Shown: positions 12,704-24,194 of the stretch, piece by piece
How positions within the stretch are numbered: position 1 is the stretch's first letter
Layout: each line of letters opens with the position of its first letter
Position numbers and translations under genes: made by a program
NCBI GenBank assembly: GCA_033977485.1
Contig: CM066990.1
Span: forward strand, 12,266,501 to 12,330,500
Direction of reading: 5' to 3'
DNA length: 64,000 nucleotides
Source of the DNA: Hydrangea macrophylla
Taxonomy: Eukaryota; Streptophyta; Magnoliopsida; Cornales; Hydrangeaceae
The notes under the pieces: model-generated
The model's input: only the letters and a program-made list of their open reading frames with translations
What the model was told of the DNA's origin: nothing
Database searches by the model: none

Positions 12704-12841
12704 GCTCTGATACCATGTTCAAAGAGAGAATAGAGAGAAAGAGAAGGCTTAACCTAATTAGGTTAGCCCACACTTATATATCAATCATATAATCATGAAA
12801 ATTACAGAAATACCCTTAATACTAACACTTATATTCTAACA
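12704..12841 (-). repeat. Element C 5' LTR and primer-binding site
   Basis: 126-bp LTR at 12716-12841. The complement of 12704-12715 is TGGTATCAGAGC, a tRNA-Met-type PBS directly after the LTR. The TSD ATTCT follows at 12842. Confidence 0.92.
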
Positions 12842-12846
12842 ATTCT

Positions 12847-13090
12847 GTGATAATAAATCTGCACTTATGCTTGCCTCTGACTCAGTCCTTCATGAACGTA
12901 CTAAGCATATTGAAGTTGATGTTCATTTCATTAGAGAAAAGGCTCGAGCAGGAATCATCGTCCCAGAGTTTGTGCCTTCTTCTAATCAGACAGCTGATAT
13001 GTTTACTAAGTCTGTGGGTCCCTCTCTTCTAAAGTCATCATTAGTCAAGCTAGGTCTTCTTGATATCATTGCTCCAGTTCCAGCTTGGGG
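12847..13090 (+). pseudogene. Element A pol fragment 3: RNase H C-terminal tail, stop codon lost
   Basis: The frame resumes after element C with CDNKSALMLASD, HERTKHIEVDVHFIREK and QTADMFTKSVG, the copia RNase H end. The expected terminal TGA in the CAGCTTGAGGGGGAG context reads TGG at 13086-13088, so the frame runs on into the LTR as far as 13139. Confidence 0.87.
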
Positions 13091-13095
13091 GGGAG

Positions 13096-13329
13096 TGTTG
13101 GAAATAATTATTCCCTGGATAAGATTTCAGTCAACTTAGAATTTATTAGGATCTTATCTTGTGGTTTGATTGTGATTTGATTTGGTGATCTTGTTTCCTC
13201 TTTTGTTTCTTTCCTTTTTCTGGTTTTCTTTCCTAAACTTGTAACTATGTTTGTGTATATAAATAGCCACACAGCTTGAATAAAATTATCAGAAATTATT
13301 CCCATTGGTTTTCTTCTAAGTCCTTAACA
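13096..13329 (+). repeat. Element A 3' LTR
   Basis: TGTTGGAAATAATT...CCTTAACA, 234 bp, directly after the purine tract (GGGGGGGAG, 13087-13095). It contains a TATA-like TATATAAATAGCC near 13256. The paired 5' LTR lies outside the window, so the exact 3' end is inferred from the TG...CA rule. Confidence 0.75.
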
Positions 13330-13394
13330 TAAGTGTAGAAGTCTTAACTTGCTCATGTCGGATGCATCCAAATGTTCAATTAAAAGGAAAGAAA

Positions 13395-13713
13395 TTTTGG
13401 AATATATGGTTAAGTTGAGGGTTATATTTAATTTAAGGATGTTGACTGTTTTAGGGCTAATATAGAATATACCATATTTGATAGAGATCTTCCAGAATAT
13501 TCCAAAGATCATCCAAATTTAATTCTTGATTTATTTAAATTATATTGTAATCTTGAATATGATCTTATCTCTATCTTTCCTATGTTATCTCTCATGAGTC
13601 TCATACTCACCCTATACAAAGAGTTGGAAGCTTTGTAATCATTCACCACTGAATATCAATGAAATGCAATATATTCCTCCTTTATTTATAAAACTCAACA
13701 TGGTATTAGAGCC
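13395..13713 (+). repeat. Element H 5' LTR and PBS
   Basis: 306-bp LTR ending ACTCAACA at 13700. The PBS TGGTATTAGAGCC spans 13701-13713 and differs by one base from the usual tRNA-Met complement. Confidence 0.85.
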
Positions 13714-14322
13714 AATAATAAGGTTCTGGTGATTTTTTCAGTCTTCCGCAACTTTGCCGCTCCGCCGGACAGTAACAATTGTTCGTTTTTTTCTTCTTCT
13801 TCTTTTTTTTTTTTTTTTTTTTTAATCTGTTTGATTCTTTTTTACACCCAAATATGAAGAAAGAGTTCAGTAGAAGAGAAGGGAAGTGAGAGAAGAAGAA
13901 AAATAAAAACAAAGAAGAGGGCAGCAGCAGTAGGCAGCAGATTTTGTGTTTTTTTTTTTTTTTTGTTAAGGTTTTACAAACAAAGAAGTGGTCAGCAGCA
14001 GGCAGCAGCCACCAATCTTCTCTAAATTTTTAAATCTGCCACAAATATTTTCAGAAATTACAAATTAGCCCCCAATATTTTTTTCTAAAATTCCAAATTT
14101 GCCCCAAAAGTTTCTGATTTTACAAATCAGCCTCTTTTTTTTTTAAAATTACAGATCTGCCCTCATTTTTTTTTTAAATGACCTTTTTGCCCCAAAAAAA
14201 ATTTTTAAGCCATGTTTGGCTTTGGGCTTTAATGGGGTTTTGTTTCTTATGTCTTCCAAACTTCGGTTTTCGTGTTCTCTCCCACCTTCAGTTTAAGGGG
14301 GAGAATATAAGGAGACAAAACT

Positions 14323-14447
14323 AGGTGACGGGACCCTCGAGGAGGGGGCCCGCTATATCGCACGGGTGACGAGACCACCCGAGGAGGGGGCCCGTTACAT
14401 CACACGGGCGATGAGACCACCCAAAGAGGGACCCACTATATCGTACA
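14323..14447 (+). repeat. Three 41-42-bp GC-rich tandem repeats inside element H
   Basis: Units of the form GGTGACGAGACCACCCGAGG followed by AGGGGGCCCGTTACATCACAC occur three times in a row. Diverged pieces (GACGAGACCATCTAAGAGG, GACCACCCAAGAAGG) recur at 14600-14690. Function unknown. Confidence 0.8.
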
Positions 14448-14801
14448 GATTGGTGTGTTTGAAGTTTGAACAGCCCCAACTTGAGGGGGAGTGTTGAAGA
14501 CAAGACAAGACAACTACCTCTATTTATGTGTCACAGGATGCATTATTCCGTGTGCACATCTCACCTTTCTCCATGTGATCTTGGAGCTTTGGATGTTTGT
14601 ATGACGAGACCATCTAAGAGGAGCCGCACGTGGACCACCCAAGAAGGGGTTGCACGTGGACGAAAGACTACCTAAGAGGGGCCGCTGCAACAGTCTACAA
14701 GGTGGAGTTTTAGAGAGGATAGTTCGGTATAAGATTGTTTTCTATATTTGTGTGCAAGTTGGGCACTTCAATAAGTATTTGTGTGCCAACTTGAGGGGGA
14801 G

Positions 14802-15098
14802 TGTTGGAATATATGGTTAAGTTGAGGGTTATATTTAATTTAAGGGTGTTGACTGTGTTAGGGTTGATATAGAATATACCATATTTGATAGAGATCTTCC
14901 AGAATATTCCAAAGATTATCCAGATTTAATTCTTGATTTATTTAAATTATATTGTAATCTTGAATATGATCTTATCTCTATCTTTCCTATGTTATCTCTC
15001 ATACTCACCCTATACAAAGGGTTGGAAGCTTTGTAATCATTCACCATTGAATATCAATGAAATACAATCTCTCCCTCCTTTATTTATAAAATTCAATA
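14802..15098 (+). repeat. Element H 3' LTR
   Basis: 297-bp copy of 13395-13700, starting TGTTGGAATATATGG and ending TTCAATA, followed by the TSD AGAAA. Confidence 0.87.
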
Positions 15099-15103
15099 AG
15101 AAA

Positions 15104-16808
15104 TACTACTCGTTAAACTTGCAATGATATTCAAGTAAAGGTGTTCGTATAAATGTTTTCCTTTTACTCAAATAGTCAAATTCTATAAAACTTTATTTTT
15201 CTTTTGGTAGGTTATTGGAGCTTTTCATGACCAAAAACTTGAAAAAGCAAAGGACTTAGAGAGGCCTTCCCAAGTCATCCTACAAACACCAATGAGAAGA
15301 AAGTTGGTTTTAGAAGAAAACAGAGAGTATGAAAAAGTAAAGGAAGAAAAAGGAACACGAAGCAATTACGTGGTTCGGTCTGTAGACCTACAGGCTCATC
15401 CACATCCAAAAGCCCCAAATAGACTACATTCTGTATTCTCTCACTTGATACTTTAGATTACAAGACTCACACCCATATATATAGGATGGAGATGAGATAT
15501 AAAATCATATCACATCATATCTAGCCCATAAATCATGGGATTTACATCCAATCATAGAAAACAAAATCAAACCATAACTAATGGGATTACAGAAAAATCT
15601 GGGATTCTTTCCGTATCTTCCAACAGTTTTTTTTTTTTTCCCGTAAGTAAGAAAGTTGCTTTTGACAAAAGCACATAAGCAAGTAAGAATACAATGTCCC
15701 ATCTCTGTTTGAAGATGTTATACATGCTTTATGCGGGGATGTTCAAACTCCAGATGACGTGAATTAAGAGAGACTAGATATGTGATAAAGTATAATACCT
15801 GTAGAAAACAAATATGCTGTAGAAGTGAATGGCAAAATACTACAACGTTCCATCCCCTTCAACTAATAAAAAGATCATGGAATCGTATGTAAACAATATA
15901 GAGCACACAAGGAAAGTGACAGAAAGGCATAACTACTCCATTAAATTTAGACTGTAGAAACTACTTTTTGCAAAGTTAAAAAAACAGTACAAAGTCAATA
16001 AGAAAACAGAGTAGAAGTGGATGGTAAAGAAAGGATCATGAAATGCTATGTAGAGGAAATAGAGCACACATGACAATCGACATAAAGACTATAACTTCTC
16101 CATTCAATTTAGACTGAAGAAACTACTTTTTGCTAAGAGCGCAAAAAGTACAAAGTCCATAAAGAAATACTACTTACAAAAAATGAGCTAATCTTTACAA
16201 AAAAAATGTATATATACATATACATTTATTATTTTGATCCCACAATTCATAGCCTAAATTGAAAATTGTTCAGTATATCAATTTGTACAATTTAAACTTC
16301 AATATAAAAAATTTAGGAGTGACAACAGAAATTGTGAAATCAAATCATTATCTACCTTTAACATCCAACCAGAGTCCACTTATTATCAACCACAACTTTG
16401 GGATGACACCATTTTGTATTTTAACACAAAAAGTTATCGGAGGAATGTTGTACTTTGTAATTCAATAGTTTCTCATGGTGAGAAATGGTCGGTAGATGAG
16501 GCCGGTCAACTGGCAAGCAACGGAGATATTGGTTTTCTCCCCAATAGCTAGCCGGTCGACAGGCCACCACATTTTCCGGATATTGTTATCTCGTTTTCAG
16601 TATTAGGTTAAAAGCAAGAGCGCATGGATGTAACCTACTTTACATTTTCAGTGTTAATATAAAAGTGGATGTGATTCCCTATCCCACCCTGCCACATTAT
16701 TCTCTAAATTCATCTCAAGCACATCAAGCTGCCAAAATAAATCATTAGCAATCACATAGCTTTATCAGCAAGCATTGGATTAGAGAAGTATAGCACAAAC
16801 ATGAGAAA
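15104..16808. other. 1.7 kb without a recognised gene; possible solo LTR and a 190-bp duplication
   Basis: The stretch 15300-15625 read on the - strand starts TGTTGGAAGATACGG, holds a TATATATATGGGTG box and an ACGTGGTTCGG-type block, and resembles a solo LTR, but I found no TSD. Between about 15824 and 16170 two diverged copies of a segment of about 190 bp lie head to tail (shared text includes ATAGAGCACACA and AGAAACTACTTTTTGC). An open stretch of about 75 codons from 15213, preceded by a splice-acceptor-like tract, is unrecognised. The missing MEI2-like exons are not here. Confidence 0.4.
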
Positions 16809-16816
16809 GATACTGT

Positions 16817-16987
16817 TGTTGAGAATATATTTTGTATTTACTCTTATTTCTCTTAGGGTATTAATTGTTAGTTAGTGGGTCTATTTGTAATATTTATTTC
16901 TTCTTCTTCTTGTTAATATATAAGGGGTTAGATAATTTGTCTAACCCTAAGCTTCCAAGTTATTTGTTTCATCATGGTATCAAAGCC
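16817..16987 (+). repeat. Element D 5' LTR and PBS
   Basis: 158-bp LTR TGTTGAGAATATA...TTTCATCA, followed at 16975-16987 by TGGTATCAAAGCC. It shares the block TTTGTCTAACCCTAAGCTT with the LTR of G, indicating related families. Confidence 0.92.
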
Positions 16988-17404
16988 TATGGGATCCCAA
17001 CCCTAACCACAACCATTCCACCAGTCACCACCACCTCACACCAACCACCAGCCACCACCACCACTGCGCCGCATGCCCTGGCCATCTCCCAGTCCTGCGC
17101 CTCATCACCAGCCACTTCCTAGACCTGAGCCGCAAGCCCTAGCCACCTCCCAACTCCACGCCGCAGCCCTTAGACACTCCCTTGACCCTCCACCACCCTT
17201 CTTACCTGTGCAGCCCTTCTCTAGTCCTCCACCAATCTTCGCTGACTCTCAACTTCGCCCTGGATTAATTCAACTTGCTATTTTGATTCCTCCTTATATT
17301 TCCCGGTATTAGTAGGTCCTTCCATGGACCATTGATTTAACTGTTACAGTTTGGTGACTTCCCATCTTCTCCGTTTTCCTTCTCATTGTTGGGTTTTCCA
17401 TTCA

Positions 17405-19409
17405 ATGGCAGACCTAAGTAAACCGGAAGCCTCTACACCAACCACAATTCATACAGTGGTTGCTCCTTTGGTTCCCAACCTTAAGATTACTCCCACGCCC
17501 TTCGATGGCCAAAATTATCTGAAGTGGCCACAGGCAGTGGAACTGTATCTGATGGCACGTGGGAAGATGGGCCACCTTGATGGGCGTGTGACAGCCCTTG
17601 TTTCTACGGATCCCGACTATGATAAGTGGGAGATTGAGAACTCCGTTATCATGGCATGGCTTATTAATTCAATGGTCCCTGAAATGAGTGAGAATTTCTA
17701 TCGCATGAAGACTGCTAAGGCGATTTGGGACACTGTTACATCTACTTACTCTCGACGGGGGAACTATGCACAGGAATTTGAGTTGCTTCGTTCCATTGAC
17801 CGTTCGGAACAAGGTGACATGACTGTCACCATATATTTTCAGTTTCTTACTACCAGTTGGGTTCGTGTTGATCATCTTCAGGCTTATGAGCCTGTGTGTA
17901 TTACTGAGGATATCAAAAACTACTAGAGAAGCAAAGGGTCTTTAAATTCCTTCAAGGACTTCATCCTGATTATGATGCAGTTCGTAGTCGGGTACTTGGG
18001 ATGGATTCTCTTCCCACCCTTTAGGAGGCCATTGCTCATGTCCAGAATGAGGAGAGTCGTCGTTCTGTTATGCTTCATTCTGCACCTACCGAGAGATCTG
18101 CTTTAGTTTCTGCTCCCCCCTAAAGATGGTTCCCCGCAGCCGGCTTCTTCCGATCGACCTGTTGTGATTTGTGACTACTGTTTTAAGCCCCATCATACTC
18201 GGGCCAATTGTTGGAGCCTCCGTGGCAAACCACCCGATGGTCGGGGAGGTCATGGAGGTCGCGGAGGTTGTTCTGGTGGCCGTGGAGAGGTTGCCCGTGC
18301 ACATCACTCTGTCGTTCCTGAGCCTACTGCTCCGATTTCAAGTGGTCCTGCTCCACCTTCTAATGCCAGCCCCAACTCCTTGTCTACCGCCGAATTTGAG
18401 ACTCTCAGACAATTGATGGCCAGGTGTGTTAACTCCGACATCTACAAGTTCCTCCTCATCCTTTGCCCAGTAGGTAATGTTGTTACATCCCCAAGAGCAT
18501 TTCTTTCTCGTGTCTCATCTCCTTGGATTATTGATCCCGGTGCCTCTGATCATATGTCTCCTTCATCTAATCTTTTCTTTTATAAGTCTTGCCCAGGCTA
18601 AGATAAAGTTCGAATAGTTGATGGTACCTTCTTCTCCGTTACAGGGAAAGGTCTAATTCATGCTACTTCTTCTCTACCCTTGACTTCTGTGTTACACGTT
18701 CCTAGTTTTTCTCACAATCTTTTATCCTTAAGTCGTATTACTCGGGATCTAAACTGTAGTGTAGCCTTTTATCCTTCTCGTTGTGTGTTTTAGGATCTTA
18801 TCACGAGGAGGACGATTGGCAGTGGTAGAGAGGAGCATGGTCTTTACATTCTTGATGAAGGAGCGAAGTTGGCTCATCATACCGTACTTATGAAGAATAA
18901 AGCTGAAGACCTACACCTTTGGCATAGGAGATTAGGACATCCTTCTTTTTCTTTACTTAGGCATATATTTCCTACTCTTGTAGCAAATACTGGTAGTTCG
19001 AATTTTCCTTGTGATGCTTGTGAGTTTGGAAAACATTTTCGAGCTTCTTATACTTCTAGTGATAATAAAAGTTCAGCTCCATTTTCTTTAATTCATACTG
19101 ATGTGTGGGGTCCTTCTCGTACAGTGTCATTAAAAGGTCATCGTTGGTTTGCTTCTTTTATTGATGATTTTTCTCGTACTACTTGGATATATATGATGAA
19201 TGAAAAATGTCAAGTGTTTGATATTTTCCAAAATTTCCACAATATGGTGAATACTCAATTTGGGGCGGTGGTGAAAATTTTGCGTTCTGATCAAGGTGGT
19301 GAGTATATTGATTCTGGTTAGGGTGCATATTTTTCTTCTCACGATATTGTTCACCAAACTTCTTGCACTGCCACTCCACAACAAAACGGTGTGGCAGAAC
19401 GCAACAATC
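17405..19409 (+). pseudogene. Element D gag-pol fragment 1: Gag to integrase core
   Basis: ATG at 17405 (MADLSKPEAS), UBN2-type Gag (FDGQNYLKWPQAVELYL), then a frame change and TAG near 17926. The Gag C-terminus follows with zinc knuckle CDYCFKPHHTRANC near 18170, protease IIDPGASDHMS (DPG where relatives have DSG, altering the catalytic loop) near 18530, TAA at 18600, TAG at 18793, GAG-pre-integrase LWHRRLGHPS, and integrase HTDVWGPSR, SDQGGEY and NGVAERN. TAG at 19319. Cut at 19409 by element E. Confidence 0.9.
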
Positions 19410-19611
19410 TGTAGAAGTTTATACATTCAAGCTTATTTTATTAATTTGATCACCACTGTATATATACACAATGCTGAGACATAAAAAAGGAAAACAAAAT
19501 CTCCTAATAAATGAGAAATTAAAAATGGTCAACATGACCCAAATATAAACCAACTAATAATGGAAGGGAATAAATAGTAATCCCACTGATATTGACAGCT
19601 AATTGCCAACA
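19410..19611 (-). repeat. Element E 3' LTR
   Basis: 202 bp, TG...CA. The complementary strand of 19612-19624 is AGCTTGAGGGGGAG, the polypurine tract, overlapping the pol stop. Confidence 0.91.
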
Positions 19612-19618
19612 CTCCCCC

Positions 19619-22600
19619 TCAAGCTGGTGCGAAGATGTCTCTCATGCCCAGCTTGCTCAGATAGTAATGATGAGGCCTATTTCCAAGTGCTTTGGTGAGA
19701 ACATCTGCCAACTGTTCACTAGACTTCACAAATGGAATACATATCTCTCCACTACTCAATTTTTCCTTGATGAAGTGTCGGTCAATCTCAACATGCTTAG
19801 TTCGGTCATGTTGTACTGGATTGTGAGCAATACTGATGGCTGCTTTATTATCACAATACAATCTCATAGAATCTGTTGGCTCAATACTAAGATCTCTCAA
19901 TAGAATTTTTATCCATAGTAATTCGCAAATTCCTTGAGACATGGCTCGGAATTCCGCTTCTGTACTTTATCTAGATACTACAGCCTGTTTCTTGCTACGC
20001 CAAGTAACAAGATTTCCTCCAACAAATGTGCAATATCCTAAGATAGATCTCCTATCCGTGGCTGAGCCTGCCCAATCTGCATCTGTATACCCATCCACCT
20101 GAAGATGACCATGCATACCAAAGAATAAACCTTTTCCAGGCGCTGACTTCAAATATCTAAGAATTCGAAGAACAGCATTATAGTGGGACTCTCGTGGAGC
20201 ATGCATGAACTGACTAACAACACTTACAGCAAAAGCGATGTATGGACGAGCGTGTGACAAGTATATTAGCTTGCCCACCAATCTCTGGCATCTCCCCCTG
20301 TCAACTACTGCTCCATCGGTGTCATCCCCTAGCTTCTGATTAGCTTCCATTGGAGTATCGCATGCCTTACTCCCAAGCATGCCAGTCTCTTAGAGAAGGT
20401 CAAGAACATATTTTCTCTGGGTGATAAAGATTCCTTGTTTGCTTCTAGCCACCTCAATCCCTAGAAAGTACTTGAGGTTTCCCAAGTCTTTTATTTCAAA
20501 TTCCTTGGCTAGGTATTTCTTCAACTCCTGCATTTCTTCCACATCGTCTCCTGTCAAGACAATATCATCCACATACACTATGAGAACGGTGACTTTCCCT
20601 TGTGGGGAATGTCTAATGAATAGTGTATGATCACCTTGGCTTTGTTTAAAGCCATATTTTAACATAGCTTGAGTGAATCTTTCAAACCATGCTCTTGGAG
20701 ACTGTTTAAGTCCATACAAGGACTTTTTAAGTCTGCAAACTTTCCCTTTGGTTTTTAAGTCTTCAAAACCTGGAGGAATATCCATATAAACTTCTTCAGC
20801 CAAATCTCCCTGTAGAAAGGCATTTTTAACATCGAACTGATGAAGAGGCCAATCTAAATTTGCAGCAAGGGATAAAAGAATTCTCACAGTGGTCATCTTA
20901 GCAACTGGAGCAAATGTTTCCTCATAATTCACTCCATAAGTATGTGTATACCCCTTTGCCACGAATCGAGCTTTATACCTCTCAATAGATCCGTCTGCCT
21001 TATGCTTGTGTAAACACCCACTTACACCCCACTGTTTTGTGCCCCCTAGGTATTTCAACCAATTCCCAGGTGCTATTTTTGTGGAGAGCTTTCATCTCCT
21101 CAATCATAGCATGCTTCCATTTGGAATCGGTGAGTGCATCCTGTACATGGTTAGGGACAGACACAGAAGCAAGTTTGGATACCAAGGCTTGGTAAGAAGG
21201 AGACAGACGACTATATAAGACAAATTTAGATATGGGATGTTGAGTACATGACCTAACACCCTTACGTGTAGCAATTGGAATATCTAAATCATCAGTAATA
21301 GTAGTAAGAGGATTAGGATTACCTAGTCCCTCATCGAGGGAAGGAGACTTGAGTGGCGGATCAGGAAAATGGTCTTATCTTTCATCCTCCAAGTTCTTCT
21401 CTGATATACTATATCCTCTTTCTCTGGATTTTTTTCATTTGCAACCGTGGGTTCCACAAATGTCTCTCTCTCAGTCACTTGCTTTCCATCAATTTTTTCT
21501 ATCTCTTGCTCTCCATCAATTTTTTCTACCTCTTGCTTCTCATCAAGAGTGCCCAATATCTCAAATGGATTAGACACAGGTAAATTAGGAACAATATGTA
21601 GTTCAGGCAACTCTTCTATACTTGTATTCTCCTCCTGAAGAGGAGCCTGAGGGGTAAAATAGGACTGTTCCTCAAAAAATGTGACATCCATGGAAACATA
21701 CCACTTTCGAGTAGGAGGATGGTAACATTTATACCCTTTTTGAGTGGGAGAGTAACCAAGGAAAACACATTTGATAGCCCGAGGATCAAGTTTTCCTCTT
21801 GTGGGAGCATGATTATGAACGAAACAGATACAACCAAAGACCTTAGGAGGAATGGCAAAAATATCAGAAGGACTAGAAAGAACCTCAACAGGTGATTGTT
21901 TATTAAGAACTTGAGTAGGAAGCCGATTAATTAAATAAACAGCAGTTAAGACTGCTTCACCCCAAAAAACCTTCAGAGCTTGGGCTGAGAATAACATTGA
22001 CCGGGCAGTGTCTAAGAGATGACGATTCTTGCGCTCCGCAACTCCAGTTTGTTGTGGAGTATTGGTGCAAGAAGATTGGTGAATTATGCCATTTTCTAAA
22101 AAATACTTCTCAAGACCAGATTTAAAGTACTCCCCCCCATTGTCTGAACGAACAATTTTTACAACCGCACCAAACTGGGTACAAATCATTTTGTGAAAGG
22201 TTTTAAAAATTGAATGGACCTCACTTTTTTCTTTCATCATGTAAACCCACGTAGTACGAGAAAAATCATCTATAAATGTGACAAACCACCTATGGCCCTT
22301 AAGTGCAACAACACAAGAGGCACCCCAAACATCTGAATGTATAAGAGAAAAAGGAACCGTACTTTTATGATTACTGGGATAAAAATAAGCACGGTGGTGC
22401 TTTCCAAGTTCACAATCTTCACACCGAAAGATGGATACATTTTTATTAGATGACAAAGATGGAAATAAATGCTTTAGTAGACCAAAGGAAGGATGACCTA
22501 GGCGTTTATGCAAGAGCATGATATCACCAGATGTAGAGTCAGTGAGAGTAGTATGATGAGCCAATCGTTGTCGTTCTTGCGGTTCCAGAAGATAAAGACC

Positions 22601-23404
22601 ATTCTCCTCTCTACCCCTGTCAATCGTCCTTCCCGTGATAAGGTCCTGAAACACACAATGAGAAGGAAAAAAAAGTGACGCTACAATTTTGATCACGAGT
22701 AATACGACCAATAGATAAGAGGTTAGTGGTAAAGCTAGGAACATGCAAAACAGAAGATAAAGACAACGAGGGAGTGGCACGGACTAAACCTTTGCCTGAA
22801 ACCGAAGAGACGGTTCCATCAGCAATCCTTACTTTATCCTGACCTGAACATGGTTTACAATCGGAAAAAACAGTAGATAAACCGGTCATATGATCGGATG
22901 CCCCAGAATCAATAATCCAAGGAAGACTAGTATGGGAAATGAATGCACTCACTGAAGTAGCTAAATTACCTGAATGCACAAAAGATGATGAGGCAGTAGT
23001 AGGTGTATCCAAATCAAACATTTGGGCAGAATTGCCCTTTCTGGAGTAAGTGTTAGCCATGGTCTTTCAAATGTCCTGGACAGTCGCCATGTCCAAGAAA
23101 CCCTCACCAATTTCAGGGATCATAGAGTGAACTAGCCATGTCATGACAATGGAATTTTCCATCTCCCATTTGTCATAAGTTGCATCCTTGGTGCTTGGTG
23201 CTTTGATTCGGCCGTTGATGTACCCAATCTTTCCTCTGCCCTTAAGAAATAACGTCACGGACTGGGACCAAGCCAGAAAATTTTGACCATTGAAAAGAGG
23301 GAAGTTGTGATCTTCAAGTTCGGGTTATCAGAGGGAGCAACAATAATGCTCTCACTTCTGGACAGCTGCAAATTGACGGTGAATTTTTCAAAATCATCCG
23401 ACAT
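19619..23404 (-). pseudogene. Element E gag-pol polyprotein, gag internally deleted and frame-broken
   Basis: Gag starts MSDDFEKF at 23404. It shifts frame near 23300, continues through FNGQNF and NSIVMTWLVHSMIPEIGEG, and reaches a stop at 23065-23067. It then jumps from the YSRKGNSAQMFDL context straight to a LDTPTTASSSF context just before the protease, a loss of about 200 codons compared with G. Protease IIDSGASDHMTG, GAG-pre-integrase LLHKRLGHPS, integrase HSDVWGASC, SDNGGEY and QQTGVAERKNRH follow. RT YVDDIVLTGDD and RNase H TDADWAGSATDRRS, CDNKAAISIAHNP run to TGA at 19619. Stops lie near 20388 and 19965, with frameshifts near 22700, 21300 and 21050. Confidence 0.89.
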
Positions 23405-23952
23405 CGTAAATCAGCGCACAAGAAAATTACCCGCAACAATCACTGAAGAAAAAAAAAAGAAATAGGGACTAGTACCAATCAACGGATTAGGAGCACACGA
23501 TCATAAAAGGAGCACCATATAGGACGATAAAACAATTACTTTTGATCACGGGTCCATAGAATGACCAAAAAATATGCGGAAGATTATACTCCAATCAAAA
23601 CAAGAGTCTATGGATCCAGAGTTGGGGAAAAAAGGAAGTTATAGAGGATAACGGTGGTTGTCGAAAGGTCTACCAGACCATATGATGGTTGTCGGCTGGG
23701 ATAGGTTAGGGTTTGGAGAAGTAGGAGGGTGCGGCTGAGGGTAGGGTGTGCTCGGCTATGCCAGAATTGGTTGGGTTAGGTCTGTGTGGCTGCGGTTGGG
23801 GTAGGAGTGGGCTGGTATGGCTGCGGCTAGGGCAGAAGTGGGCTGAGGTGGCTGCGGCTGGGCTATTGGTGGCTGTCTGCAGGTAGTTGGGTGGTGTTTA
23901 GGTGGTATATGGTGGTGGTATAACGAAGGGATCATAAAATCCCCCTTGGGGA

Positions 23953-24189
23953 AGCTTTGATACCATGTAGAAGTTTATACATTCAAGCTTATTTTATTAA
24001 TTGATCACCACTGTATATATACACAATGCTAAGGCATAAAAAAGGAAAACAAAATCTCCTAATAAATGAGAAATTAATCTCCTAATAAGTGAGAAATTAA
24101 AATTGGTCAACATGACCCAAATATAAACCAACTAATAATGGAAGGGAACAAATAGTAATCCCACTGATATTGGCAGCTAATTGCCAACA
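23953..24189 (-). repeat. Element E 5' LTR and PBS
   Basis: 224-bp LTR at 23966-24189. The complement of 23953-23965 is TGGTATCAAAGCT, the PBS. The leader next to it (23640-23950) is GGCTGCGGCTGGG-rich on the + strand, the counterpart of the GC-rich leaders of B, D and G. Confidence 0.9.
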
Positions 24190-24194
24190 CAATC

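Larger units (their letters stand above)
7932..12841 (-). mobile_element. Element C: Ty1/copia retrotransposon, full length but decayed
   Basis: 4910-bp copia element on the - strand, inserted in the RNase H region of element A. LTRs of 126 bp lie at 7932-8057 (3' LTR) and 12716-12841 (5' LTR); they differ at about three positions. The TSD ATTCT is exact at 7927-7931 and 12842-12846. PBS and PPT are present in the correct orientation. The coding region retains gag, protease, integrase, RT and RNase H but is broken by stops and a frameshift. Its short LTRs and its RNase H motif (SNPVFHESTKHIEVDCHF) suggest an Ale-like lineage; that placement is an inference. Confidence 0.94.
1..13329 (+). mobile_element. 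Element A: old Ty1/copia retrotransposon, 5' part outside window, split by B and C
   Basis: Segments 1-559, 5922-7931 and 12842-13329 belong to one copia element on the + strand. They encode, in order, the GAG-pre-integrase and integrase start, the integrase end plus reverse transcriptase, and the RNase H tail. The order is protease-side, integrase, RT, RNase H, as is typical of Ty1/copia. Each junction is marked by the TSD of the inserted element (GGATG for B, ATTCT for C), and the reading frame resumes at the next codons on the far side. A 234-bp 3' LTR closes it at 13329. The 5' LTR and gag lie upstream of the window. Stops, frameshifts and a lost terminal stop show it is dead. It is older than B and C, which sit inside it. 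Confidence 0.9.
13395..15098 (+). mobile_element. Element H: non-coding, non-autonomous LTR retrotransposon (1.7 kb)
   Basis: LTRs of 306 bp (13395-13700) and 297 bp (14802-15098) are about 95% alike by eye plus a 9-bp indel. They are flanked by an exact TSD AGAAA (13390-13394, 15099-15103). A PBS (TGGTATTAGAGCC) follows the 5' LTR and a PPT (CTTGAGGGGGAG) precedes the 3' LTR. The 1.1-kb interior has no gag or pol. It has poly-T tracts, pyrimidine-rich text of the form CCCAAATTTTTT, three 41-42-bp GC-rich repeats, and two extra PPT-like motifs. The end bases have decayed (TT instead of TG, TA instead of CA). It is related to element F in its leader and 3' end, so both probably relied on a copia element for their proteins. 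Confidence 0.88.
19410..24189 (-). mobile_element. Element E: Ty1/copia retrotransposon with an internal gag deletion
   Basis: 4780 bp on the - strand, inserted in D's integrase. TSD CAATC at 19405-19409 and 24190-24194. LTRs lie at 19410-19611 (202 bp, 3') and 23966-24189 (224 bp, 5'); the longer one carries a 22-bp duplication (AATCTCCTAATAA type), with about 3% other differences. PBS and PPT are correctly placed. Most of the C-terminal half of Gag, including the zinc knuckle, is missing, so the element could not have packaged itself with its own Gag even without its other mutations. Confidence 0.93.
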
